Source: Opitutia bacterium UBA7441 (GTDB taxonomy: Bacteria; Verrucomicrobiota; Verrucomicrobiia; Opitutales; Coraliomargaritaceae). Taken from it: a DNA stretch of 17,803 nt. The position numbers and the translations under genes are program-made. The notes below the pieces were generated by a model. That model was not told the origin of the DNA and did not search any database. It saw nothing but the letters and a program-made list of their open reading frames with translations. The DNA lies in contig DLQD01000145.1 of assembly GCA_002480015.1 (NCBI GenBank), positions 8,148 to 25,950 of the forward strand, given 5' to 3'. This document shows positions 1 through 6,904 of this stretch, piece after piece (position 1 is the stretch's first letter; each line of letters begins with the position of its first letter).

Positions 1-2145
1 CCTACAGCGCCCATAGGGTCGACACCGCCACCTGCGCCCAAGCCCCCCGCTCCGTCGGGGCCACCCAAAGCACCGCCGATGCCATCGGGCGGCGCGGCGA
101 AAACTTCGATCCCTCCCGCCGCCGCTGTCCCGCCGAAGGCCACACCTCCGGCTGCCCCAAGTGCTTCGGCTGTATCGTCCGCTCCAGCTACACCGGCAGC
201 GTCGAAACCAGCGGAGACCCCGGCGGGTCCACCGAAGCCTCCGTCGCCTGCCGGCCCACCCAAGCCGCCTGTGGCCGCGGACAAGCCTCTCGATAGCCAA
301 GCCATCGAAGGCGAGACAGCCGATGCCTCGGCCGCCGAAGCCGTCGAGCGGACAAAGATACACGTCAAGCCTCCCATCGTTGTGCGCGACTTTGCTGTTG
401 AGCTTGGGCTTAAGCCTTTCAAGTTGATCTCCGAACTCATGGAGATGGGCATCTTCGCATCGATGAATCAAACCATCGAAGAAAAAGTCGCCCTTCAACT
501 TGCGACCCGCCATGGCTTTGAATTGGAGATCCATCACCGCGGCGAACAGAGCGAGCAAGGCGGCCAAGCTAAGCCCAAGGTCGAAAAGCCCGACGACGAC
601 GACCCTAAGTTCCTGCAACCTCGTCCGCCGGTGGTTTGTATTCTCGGCCACGTTGACCACGGTAAGACGACTCTGCTTGACACTATCCGTAAGGCCAACG
701 TCGTTGGCGGCGAAGCGGGCGGGATCACGCAGCACATCGGGGCCTACCAGATCGAGCACAACGGTCACAAGATCTCATTTATCGACACGCCCGGCCACGC
801 CGCTTTCTCTAGGATGCGTGAGCGCGGTGCTAATGTTACGGATGTCTCCATTCTCGTAATCGCAGCCGACGACGCTTTTAAACCGCAGACCGACGAAGCA
901 CTCAAATTTGCCAAAGAAGCGAACAACGCCATCATCGTGGCGATCAATAAGATCGACGCGAAGGGTGCCAACGTGGACCGCGTGAAGCAGCAGATGCAAG
1001 AAAAGGGCATCGCTCCCGAAGACTGGGGTGGCGAAACGATCGCCGTCGAGGTTTCTGCACTGAAGGGCACCAACATCGACAACCTGCTGGACATGATTCT
1101 GCTCCAAGCTGAAATTCTCGAACTGAAGGCCAACCCGAGTTGCCCGGCTTCCGGCACTATCATCGAATCGCAAATCGAGCAAGGCCGTGGCCCCACTGCT
1201 TCAGTTCTCGTCGAGCGTGGCACACTGAAACAGGGGGATGCGCTCATTTGCGGCGAAGTCTATTGCAAGGTCAAGACCATGACTGATGCCGATGGCAAGG
1301 TCCTCAAGTCCGCGCCGCCTGCGACGCCAGTTAAGATCACCGGTTGGTCGGACGTGCCCTCATCCGGCAATAAGTTCACCTCCGAGAAAAACGAAAAGAC
1401 TGCCAAACGCGCAGCTGAAGACGCCATCCAAACGCGTAAGCTCGCCGACGCCAACGCATCCAGTGAGAAAAGTGCAGCTGCCGGTGCCGCCACGGTCGAA
1501 GATCTTTTCGCTGCGATCGAGAATCAGCAAAAGAAGTGCCTGCGCGTCATCGTTAAGTCGGATGTTCACGGCTCGACCGAGGCACTCGTCCAAGCACTCA
1601 AGGAGATCAAGAGTGATAAGGTCGATCTCGATGTTATCAGCAAGGGTGTGGGCCACATTACGAAGAATGACGTGACCCTCGCTAGTGCGGGAGGTGCCAC
1701 TATTGTCGGTTTTAACGTCAAGCTTGATAACGGCGTGCAAAGCCTCGCAAAGCATCACGATATCCGGATCATTCAGCACGCGATCATTTACGAGCTCATC
1801 GATCAAGTCGAAGAAAGCATGGCGGGTCTTCTCGACGCCGAATACACCGAGAAAAAACTCGGCGGTGCCGAGATCCGTCAAGTATTTTCCATGGGCAAGG
1901 GGCGCAACGTCGCCGGTTGTATGGTTACCGAGGGTATCATCCAGCGTAACTGCATCGCCCGTCTGATGCGCGGCGGCGTGGTTATCCATGAAAGTAAGAT
2001 TGATACGCTTAAGCGCTTCAAGGACGACGTTAAGGAAGTCCGCGCTGGCTACGAATGTGGTATCAACGTGGCCGGCTACGACGACTATGAAGAAGGCGAT
2101 ACGATCGAGTGTTACGCCGTCGAAGAACAGCGCCCGTCTTTGTAA
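1..2145 (+). CDS. infB: Translation initiation factor IF-2 (5' end outside window)
   Basis: IF-2 is the GTPase that brings initiator fMet-tRNA to the 30S subunit and promotes 50S joining. The frame is open from base 1 with no stop before the first ATG at 79, and the low-complexity Pro/Ala-rich N-terminus continues to the edge, so the true start lies upstream. Counting from that ATG (688 residues), an IF2 N-terminal domain covers about 93-150. The G domain has G1 GHVDHGKT (190-197), G2 GGITQHIG, G3 DTPGH, G4 NKID (290-293) and G5 SALKG (326-330). Domains II, III and the C-terminal initiator-tRNA-binding domain follow. The switch II region reads ADDAFKPQT where most IF-2 have ADDGVMPQT. rbfA begins 7 bases after the stop, the usual nusA-infB-rbfA order. 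Identity is certain; only the start is unknown. Confidence 0.98.
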   Translation, partial: PTAPIGSTPPPAPKPPAPSGPPKAPPMPSGGAAKTSIPPAAAVPPKATPPAAPSASAVSSAPATPAASKPAETPAGPPKPPSPAGPPKPPVAADKPLDSQAIEGETADASAAEAVERTKIHVKPPIVVRDFAVELGLKPFKLISELMEMGIFASMNQTIEEKVALQLATRHGFELEIHHRGEQSEQGGQAKPKVEKPDDDDPKFLQPRPPVVCILGHVDHGKTTLLDTIRKANVVGGEAGGITQHIGAYQIEHNGHKISFIDTPGHAAFSRMRERGANVTDVSILVIAADDAFKPQTDEALKFAKEANNAIIVAINKIDAKGANVDRVKQQMQEKGIAPEDWGGETIAVEVSALKGTNIDNLLDMILLQAEILELKANPSCPASGTIIESQIEQGRGPTASVLVERGTLKQGDALICGEVYCKVKTMTDADGKVLKSAPPATPVKITGWSDVPSSGNKFTSEKNEKTAKRAAEDAIQTRKLADANASSEKSAAAGAATVEDLFAAIENQQKKCLRVIVKSDVHGSTEALVQALKEIKSDKVDLDVISKGVGHITKNDVTLASAGGATIVGFNVKLDNGVQSLAKHHDIRIIQHAIIYELIDQVEESMAGLLDAEYTEKKLGGAEIRQVFSMGKGRNVAGCMVTEGIIQRNCIARLMRGGVVIHESKIDTLKRFKDDVKEVRAGYECGINVAGYDDYEEGDTIECYAVEEQRPSL

Positions 2146-2152
2146 CAGGACG

Positions 2153-2503
2153 ATGTCACAACGCATTAAACGTATCAACGAATTGCTCCGCCGCGAGGTG
2201 AGTGAGCAAATGCGCCGCTACTACCGTGCCGATACTGCTGCGATCACGATCAGTGAGGTCGACTGTTCCGCCGATCTGCGCAATGCGCGCATCTATTACT
2301 CAGTCCTGGGCGACGACGCCCAGATTGAAGAGGCCAAGAAGCTGTTACGCAAGATCGGGAAAGACATTCGCCAGCGCGTGAGTAAGCATGTCATTCTTAA
2401 ATACTTCCCCCGCTTTGACTACATTTATGACCCATCGCTCGAACGCGGTGCTGGGATCAATGATATCCTTGACCAACTTGACGCCGAAAATGAAGGACAA
2501 TAA
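2153..2503 (+). CDS. rbfA: 30S ribosome-binding factor A
   Basis: RbfA is a small KH-like protein that binds the 30S subunit near the 5' end of 16S rRNA and is needed for late 30S maturation and cold adaptation. The product is 116 residues, the normal size. It starts MSQRIKRINELLRREVSEQM, a typical RbfA first helix, and continues with a strand around ITISEVDCSADLRNARIYYS and the C-terminal PRFDYIYDPSLERG segment. The ATG at 2153 is chosen because the family's first helix begins there; the same frame runs further upstream only inside infB. An AGGA at 2147-2150 lies just 2 bases before the ATG, too close for a standard ribosome binding site, so translational coupling with infB is likely. Its 3' end overlaps the next gene by 14 bases. 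Confidence 0.96.
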   Translation: MSQRIKRINELLRREVSEQMRRYYRADTAAITISEVDCSADLRNARIYYSVLGDDAQIEEAKKLLRKIGKDIRQRVSKHVILKYFPRFDYIYDPSLERGAGINDILDQLDAENEGQ

Positions 2504-3488
2504 ATTTTACCCAGAAGAGAGCCCCCGCTTCGCGCAGGCGATCGAATCTCTCAAAGGTCACAGAGTAGCGGTGCTCGGGCATCAGCGCCCGGATGGCGAC
2601 TGCATCGGCTCGACCGTCGCAGTCGTGCGCCTGTTGAAAAGCCTCGGCATCGAAGCGATCGGCTTAAACCGCGATGCCACCCCGTCGACGCTCGAAGCTT
2701 TTGTCGGCGATACGCCGATGGCACTGGCCGCAGGCTTTACGTCGGATGGCCATATTGCCGTTTCGGTCGACTGTGCCGACTATAAGCGGGTCGGCGACCG
2801 TCTCAACGAACTTTTTCCGGAAGTCGCGCTTAACGTCGATCATCACATTTCCAACAAGCTCTACGGTGCCGAAAATCTCGTCATCGCCACTGCCTGCGCG
2901 ACCGCCGAGATCCTCGCGGGCTTCTGTCTAGACAACGGCTACGAAATCGACGCGGTCACTGCGCAAGCGCTCTACGTCGGCATAGCGACCGACACTGGGC
3001 AGTTTCGCTTCCCTTCGACCACGCCCGATACCTTTGAGATCGCCCGCCGGCTCTGCCAGTGCGGTGCGCAACCCGCTCTCGCTGCCTATGAGCTCTACGA
3101 GTGCGAGAGCTTTTCTAAAATCAAGCTGCTGCAAAACTTCCTCGATTCGCTCACCTTAGAATTCGGAGGCCGCGTATGTGTGGGTCTGATCGAAAACGGT
3201 GTGTATGAAGCCACTGGCGCGACTATCGACGATTCCGAAGGGCTCGTTGATTACGCCCGAGCCATTGCTGGAGTTGATATCGGTGTCATGATCGAAGACC
3301 GTGCCGGTGCGCTCAAAGGCAGTCTTCGAGCCAAAGACCCCAAGTTCCGGGTCGATCAAGTTGCGAAGCTTTTTGGTGGCGGCGGTCACGCCTGCGCCGC
3401 AGGCCTCAACGTTGAAGATAGTTCGATCAAGGCATTCTACCCGCAACTCATGGCCGCCATCGGTGAGCATTTGAAAACGATTGATTAA
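2490..3488 (+). CDS. nrnA: DHH/DHHA1 phosphoesterase, NrnA-like (oligoribonuclease / pAp phosphatase)
   Basis: NrnA-type enzymes degrade very short RNAs (nanoRNA) and often dephosphorylate 3'-phosphoadenosine 5'-phosphate, using Mn2+. The 332-residue product has the whole motif set: H31-x3-D35-x-D37 in HQRPDGDCIGS, D94, the DHH triad 117-119, D168 in ATDTG, and a C-terminal DHHA1 domain with GGGGH (296-300) followed by ACAAG. The ATG at 2490 (MKDNKFYPEE) gives the expected short lead into the first helix; in-frame starts at 2388 and 2460 would add residues encoded inside rbfA. It overlaps rbfA by 14 bases, implying coupled translation. A DHH protein between rbfA and truB is a common arrangement. 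Which substrate dominates cannot be read from the sequence. Confidence 0.93.
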   Translation: MKDNKFYPEESPRFAQAIESLKGHRVAVLGHQRPDGDCIGSTVAVVRLLKSLGIEAIGLNRDATPSTLEAFVGDTPMALAAGFTSDGHIAVSVDCADYKRVGDRLNELFPEVALNVDHHISNKLYGAENLVIATACATAEILAGFCLDNGYEIDAVTAQALYVGIATDTGQFRFPSTTPDTFEIARRLCQCGAQPALAAYELYECESFSKIKLLQNFLDSLTLEFGGRVCVGLIENGVYEATGATIDDSEGLVDYARAIAGVDIGVMIEDRAGALKGSLRAKDPKFRVDQVAKLFGGGGHACAAGLNVEDSSIKAFYPQLMAAIGEHLKTID

Positions 3489-3494
3489 TTTATA

Positions 3495-3552
3495 GGGGCT
3501 TCACTTGTGAAGACCGGCGAGTCATGGCCACCAGCCCTGCGGCCTAAGCCCC
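3495..3552 (+). repeat. Palindromic intergenic element between nrnA and truB
   Basis: GGGGCTT at 3495-3501 pairs perfectly with AAGCCCC at 3546-3552, enclosing 44 bases. Inside is a second palindrome, CTTCAC-TT-GTGAAG (3499-3512), which shares bases with the left arm, so the two stems exclude one another. GGCC at 3526-3529 can pair with GGCC at 3541-3544. The element fills most of the 79-base gap. No T-run follows, so it is not a classic terminator. It could be an RNA processing site, an attenuator or a degenerate REP-like repeat. Confidence 0.5.
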
Positions 3553-3567
3553 AACCTTAAAAAGCCC

Positions 3568-4296
3568 ATGCACCAACCCTCTAACGACGTGCCAGAAGGC
3601 ATCCTTCTAGTGGATAAGCCGCAAGGCATCACTTCGCACGACGTCGTATCGAAGATGCGACGGGTCTACCATATGAAGAAGGTCGGCCACGCAGGCACAC
3701 TCGACCCTATGGCGACGGGCCTGCTCCTCATTCTTATCGGAAAGGCCACCAAGGCCTCACAATACCTGATGAGTATGGATAAAGAATACACGGGCACCGT
3801 GCGACTTGGCCAGATCACCGACTCGCAAGACGCCGATGGCGCAATGCTCGAAGAGCGCCCCGTGCCCGAGTTGACTGAGGTAGAAGTGCGTGCACAGATG
3901 AAAACCTTTCTAGGTGATCAATACCAGACGCCTCCCATGTTCTCGGCCAAGAAGATCAATGGGCAAAAACTCTACAAGCTCGCTCGTCAGGGTAAGACCG
4001 TCGAGCGTGAGCCGCGGGTGATCCATATCAGCCGCTTCGAACTGACAAAGCTCGCCCTGCCCGAGGTTTCCTTTATCGTTGGCACCAGCAAGGGTGCCTA
4101 CGTGCGCACCATCGCCCATGATCTTGGTGAGCGCTTTGGCTGCGGCGGGCATCTGAATGAACTGCGCCGTACCGCCGTCGGCCAGTTCCGCGTCGAGAAA
4201 TCCGCGACGATCGAAGAGCTCGAAAGCATGTCGCCGTCCGCATTGCGTAAACGATTAATCCCCGTCATCCAAGCCGTGCCGACCCATGCGTTGTAG
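3568..4296 (+). CDS. truB: tRNA pseudouridine(55) synthase TruB
   Basis: TruB converts U55 of the tRNA T-loop to pseudouridine. The 242-residue product begins with the family opening GILLVDKPQGITSHDVV (11-27), then VGHAGTLDPMATG, in which D46 is the catalytic aspartate. AKKINGQKLYKLARQG and the GAYVRTIAHDLGE segment are also diagnostic. It is shorter than E. coli TruB (314 residues, from memory) and ends soon after the catalytic fold, so the C-terminal PUA-type domain is reduced or missing, as in other short bacterial TruB proteins. The ATG at 3568 has no Shine-Dalgarno sequence. The truB-ribF pair downstream of infB-rbfA is one of the best-conserved bacterial gene neighbourhoods. Confidence 0.97.
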   Translation: MHQPSNDVPEGILLVDKPQGITSHDVVSKMRRVYHMKKVGHAGTLDPMATGLLLILIGKATKASQYLMSMDKEYTGTVRLGQITDSQDADGAMLEERPVPELTEVEVRAQMKTFLGDQYQTPPMFSAKKINGQKLYKLARQGKTVEREPRVIHISRFELTKLALPEVSFIVGTSKGAYVRTIAHDLGERFGCGGHLNELRRTAVGQFRVEKSATIEELESMSPSALRKRLIPVIQAVPTHAL

Positions 4297-4373
4297 CGTA
4301 GTCGAAAGCGTAAGCTTTTGGGCGATGTTTGCGCTGACTGCGATCTGCCAAAACTTTACAGTTTCGGCTACGC
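4296..4373 (+). repeat. Extended hairpin filling the truB-ribF gap
   Basis: GCGTAGTCGAAA (4296-4307) pairs with TTTCGGCTACGC (4362-4373) over 12 positions, 11 Watson-Crick plus one G-U. Further in, GTAA (4310-4313) pairs with TTAC (4356-4359), and TTTTGG (4316-4321) pairs with CCAAAA (4348-4353), leaving a terminal loop of about 26 bases. The arms begin on the last base of the truB stop codon and end 22 bases before the chosen ribF ATG. No T-run follows. I do not see the conserved core of an FMN riboswitch. Confidence 0.6.
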
Positions 4374-4395
4374 GGCTTATATACTGAATCATCCC

Positions 4396-5337
4396 ATGAA
4401 ATTTCCTGCCAGCGTCGATGACTTTGCAGCCCTTTCGGAGCTGAAGAGTCAGTTGCACTTGGCGATCGGCGTCTTCGACGGCGTTCACCTCGGGCACAAA
4501 GCGGTCATCGAAGCGGCTGTTTTAAGTGCTCGCCGTAGCGGTGGCGTATCCGGGGTGCTCACTTTCGACCCGCACCCGAGCCGTCTTTTTCGACCGGAAG
4601 ATCCGACCCGTCTCATCATGCCGATCGAGATCAAGACGACCATGCTGCACCAGGCAGGCGTCGATTGCGTGATCCGCAAGCACTTTGACCGCGCGTTCGC
4701 CGCTATCCCAGCGGAGGCCTTTCTCGAAGAATTAAAAAAAGCCTTGCCTGCGCTCAAGTCGATCTACGTTGGCGAAAACTTCCGTTTCGGACAAAAACGT
4801 GCGGGCGATGTTGCCACCCTCATTCAGTCCGGACGCGGGTTGGGGCTGGGGGTTTTCAGCGCTGAGCGCATCAAGCACAACGGCGAGCCGATCAGCAGCA
4901 CTCGCATACGCAAAGAGCTCGAATCGGGCGCGATGACTGCCGTCAACGACCTACTTGGCTATAACTATACCGCGACCGGGCGTATCACGGGTGGCTCGCA
5001 GCTTGGGCGACAGATAGGTGTCCCGACCTTGAATCTGCCCTGGCAGCCGGAATGTCTTCCGCTTTTCGGCGTCTACTTCGTCCATTTTCGTGAGAAGGGT
5101 TCAAAAAACTGGCATGCCGGTGTGGCAAACTACGGCGTCAAGCCGACGGTGGCTCAAGATCCGCAAGCGCCTGCGCTCGAGATCCATGCCCTTGAAGGCA
5201 CATCGCTTGACCGCGGTGATGCAATCGAAGTCGAATGGTTGAAATTCATCCGACCCGAGCAAAAGTTCGATGGGGTAGAGGCTCTCAAAGCCCAGATTAC
5301 GAAAGATTGCGCCACCGCACGAGAGCTGGCAGGGTGA
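4396..5337 (+). CDS. ribF: Bifunctional riboflavin kinase / FAD synthetase
   Basis: RibF phosphorylates riboflavin to FMN and adenylylates FMN to FAD. From the ATG at 4396 the product is 313 residues, the usual bacterial length. The N-terminal nucleotidyltransferase half has GVFDGVHLGH (25-34, HxGH signature), GENFRFG (126-132) and ISSTRIR (166-172). The C-terminal flavokinase half (about 185-310) has GRQIGVPTLN (204-213), the GVYFV strand and the LEIH segment. A TTG further upstream (4318) would keep the frame open, but it lies inside the hairpin and adds 26 residues that do not look like RibF, so it is rejected. There is no Shine-Dalgarno sequence before the ATG. ribF follows truB, as in many phyla. 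Confidence 0.96.
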   Translation: MKFPASVDDFAALSELKSQLHLAIGVFDGVHLGHKAVIEAAVLSARRSGGVSGVLTFDPHPSRLFRPEDPTRLIMPIEIKTTMLHQAGVDCVIRKHFDRAFAAIPAEAFLEELKKALPALKSIYVGENFRFGQKRAGDVATLIQSGRGLGLGVFSAERIKHNGEPISSTRIRKELESGAMTAVNDLLGYNYTATGRITGGSQLGRQIGVPTLNLPWQPECLPLFGVYFVHFREKGSKNWHAGVANYGVKPTVAQDPQAPALEIHALEGTSLDRGDAIEVEWLKFIRPEQKFDGVEALKAQITKDCATARELAG

Positions 5338-5354
5338 TGCGTTCGGAGGTCAAT

Positions 5355-5442
5355 CTGTAGCGAACTTGCGCGAGCAAGACCGATCGCTGGCTGACAGAGC
5401 AAATCACTTCTTACGTCGACACGACTAGCGTCGCGTCGCTAC
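5355..5442 (+). repeat. Structured inverted repeats in the ribF-rluD gap
   Basis: The 155-base gap holds several nested palindromes. CTTGC-GCGA-GCAAG (5365-5378) is a hairpin with a GNRA loop. It is enclosed by CTGTAGCGA (5355-5363) pairing with TCGCT (5384-5388) and ACAG (5394-5397). A second hairpin, CGAC-A-CGAC-TAGC-GTCG-C-GTCG, spans 5417-5438. GTAGCGA (5357-5363) also matches TCGCTAC (5436-5442) perfectly, giving a competing long-range stem. No open frame or T-run is evident. Confidence 0.5.
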
Positions 5443-5492
5443 GATCCCCATACTTTGAAAACGGACTAAGCGAATCTCTGCCACACAACACC

Positions 5493-6434
5493 ATGACTGA
5501 ACGGATTATAGAATACGCCGTGCCCGCTGGCACGAAGACGGTGCGGGCGGACAAAATCTTCGCGGCGCAGTTTGACGATATCAGCCGCGCTCGCTTGCAG
5601 CGCGCGTTCGAGGCCGGCCAAGTTAGCTTCGGCGGCATGACTATCGACAAGCGTTTTAAGGTGAACCAGCCTGGCCTGCTCCGCGCTGTGCTCGAAGAGC
5701 CGAGCTTTGATGCTGCACCGACTGCCGTCGATCTGCCGCTTGAAGTGATTTATGAGGACGAGTCGATCATCGTTGTTAACAAAGCGGCGGGAATGATTAC
5801 CCACCCCGGCAACGGCACGGGTGACAACACTCTGGTCCACGCTCTACTCCACCGCTGTGGCGAAAACCTGAGCACCGTCGGTGCGCCCGACCGCCCCGGC
5901 ATCGTGCACCGCTTGGACAAAGAGACAAGCGGCCTAATTGTCGTGGCGAAAAACGACGCCGCGCACCATAAATTGGCCGAGGCCTTCAGCGAGCGAAAAA
6001 CTTTTAAGCGTTACACAGCGCTTGTCTTCGGGATCCCCAAAACGAGTCGCGGTACGATCAAGGAGCCGATTGGCCGCCATCCTGTGATGCGCACGCGCAT
6101 GGCAGTGGTCCATAGCGGCAAGCCCGCACACACGGATTGGCACGTCGAGGCCCGCTATGGCCAAAGAGCGACGCGTATGAGTTGCGTGATCCATTCGGGG
6201 CGCACGCACCAAATCCGCGTGCACATGAGCGAGCTCAGGTTCCCACTGCTGGGTGACACCACTTACGGCTTTAAGCCCGGACGATTAAAAGACATCGAAA
6301 TACCGCGCGTGATGCTGCACTCCACAGAGCTGCGAATCCAGCACCCTGAGCGGGATGAACCGATGACTTTTGAGGCACCGCTCCCTGCTGACTTTGAAGC
6401 CGTTATGGCACAGTTGGCGCAGTTGGCATCTTGA
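5493..6434 (+). CDS. RluA/RluD-family ribosomal large-subunit pseudouridine synthase
   Basis: Enzymes of this family isomerise specific uridines of 23S rRNA (RluD: helix 69; RluC: other sites) and sometimes tRNA. The 313-residue product has an N-terminal S4 RNA-binding domain (about 16-65) and the catalytic fold with GIVHRLDKETSGLIVVAK, where D142 is the nucleophile. NKAAGMITHPGNG (96-108) and HSGRTHQIRVHM are also family signatures. S4 domain plus length favour RluD or RluC, but the target site cannot be assigned, so no symbol is given. The ATG at 5493 has no Shine-Dalgarno sequence and follows a structured 155-base gap, so this gene may be transcribed separately from ribF while still belonging to the RNA-maturation cluster. 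Confidence 0.93.
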   Translation: MTERIIEYAVPAGTKTVRADKIFAAQFDDISRARLQRAFEAGQVSFGGMTIDKRFKVNQPGLLRAVLEEPSFDAAPTAVDLPLEVIYEDESIIVVNKAAGMITHPGNGTGDNTLVHALLHRCGENLSTVGAPDRPGIVHRLDKETSGLIVVAKNDAAHHKLAEAFSERKTFKRYTALVFGIPKTSRGTIKEPIGRHPVMRTRMAVVHSGKPAHTDWHVEARYGQRATRMSCVIHSGRTHQIRVHMSELRFPLLGDTTYGFKPGRLKDIEIPRVMLHSTELRIQHPERDEPMTFEAPLPADFEAVMAQLAQLAS

Positions 6435-6510
6435 CTGTTACCGGCCTCCTTTGGGCAACGCAGCATATTCTACAAAGAGACTGGTCGCGGTAGAGCGTGG
6501 AGGAAAGGCC

Positions 6511-6801
6511 CTAGTTCCGAAAAAGCTCCAGAGCGGCGATGCTCTCTAATAAGATCCAGCCGATGAGCAGCGCGATCCCGATCATGACGAGTGCAGCGAT
6601 TCCCCTCGTGCGTTTCTTCGGGAGGTCGAAGCGGTCAAAACTGCGACCGCGGACGGATGACTGCGAGAGGTAGCTGCCTAAATCCACACGGCCGTTACCG
6701 CCGCCCTTGTGTTTGGGTGGAAGTTTAAAGGCACCGGCATTTTGTGCGCGCCGGTAGCGCCAGCGATAGATGAGGCGGAGCATTGGAATCGATGAAGACA
6801 A
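6511..6801 (-). CDS. Hypothetical small protein with C-terminal membrane helix
   Basis: I do not recognise this 96-residue protein. The first 65 residues are basic and polar (LRLIYRWRYRRAQ, KLPPKHKGGG, DLPKKRTR) and contain no cysteine. About residues 67-90 (GIAALVMIGIALLIGWILL) form one hydrophobic helix, so it would be tail-anchored with the positive part in the cytoplasm. It lies between rluD (convergent) and gpsA (divergent) with its own 103-base upstream region. The start may be M1 (6801) or M7 (6783); neither has a clear ribosome binding site. The clean charge/hydrophobic layout and the lack of an overlapping better gene favour a real gene, but with no homologue known to me this is moderate. 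Confidence 0.6.
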   Translation of the reverse strand: MSSSIPMLRLIYRWRYRRAQNAGAFKLPPKHKGGGNGRVDLGSYLSQSSVRGRSFDRFDLPKKRTRGIAALVMIGIALLIGWILLESIAALELFRN

Positions 6802-6904
6802 AGAGTTGTCAAACGAAGTTCAGGCATTCAGATTCACCTCCCACGACGCATTTTCAACCGTTAATGATCGTTAAATTAAGTAAATCTCTTCAAAAAGTTT
6901 CTCC
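6802..6904. promoter_or_regulatory. Divergent promoter region of the small membrane protein gene and gpsA
   Basis: This AT-rich gap must contain the start signals for both divergent genes. A 14-base imperfect palindrome TTAATGATCGTTAA (6861-6874), centred on GATC with a single mismatched position per arm, sits about 30 bases before the gpsA ATG and is a possible operator. CGTTAA occurs twice (6859-6864 and 6869-6874). No convincing paired -35/-10 set could be fixed by eye. Confidence 0.35.

Noticed and set aside
1360..2178. 272-codon open frame antisense to infB
   Set aside because: It is a mirror of infB codon usage and overlaps unmistakable IF-2 domains; no family motif.
3495..3555. tRNA gene in the nrnA-truB gap
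   Set aside because: There is a 7-bp closing stem, but the element is only 58 bases and lacks anticodon and T-loop (TTCRA) features.
4296..4395. FMN riboswitch before ribF
   Set aside because: The conserved RFN core segments were not found; the region is explained better as one long imperfect hairpin.
4318..4395. TTG start giving RibF 26 extra residues
   Set aside because: The added residues lie inside the hairpin and do not fit the family; the ATG at 4396 gives normal length.
6802..6830. Perfect TTGACA on the minus strand as -35 of the small membrane gene
   Set aside because: A -10 at standard spacing would overlap the start codon and does not resemble TATAAT.
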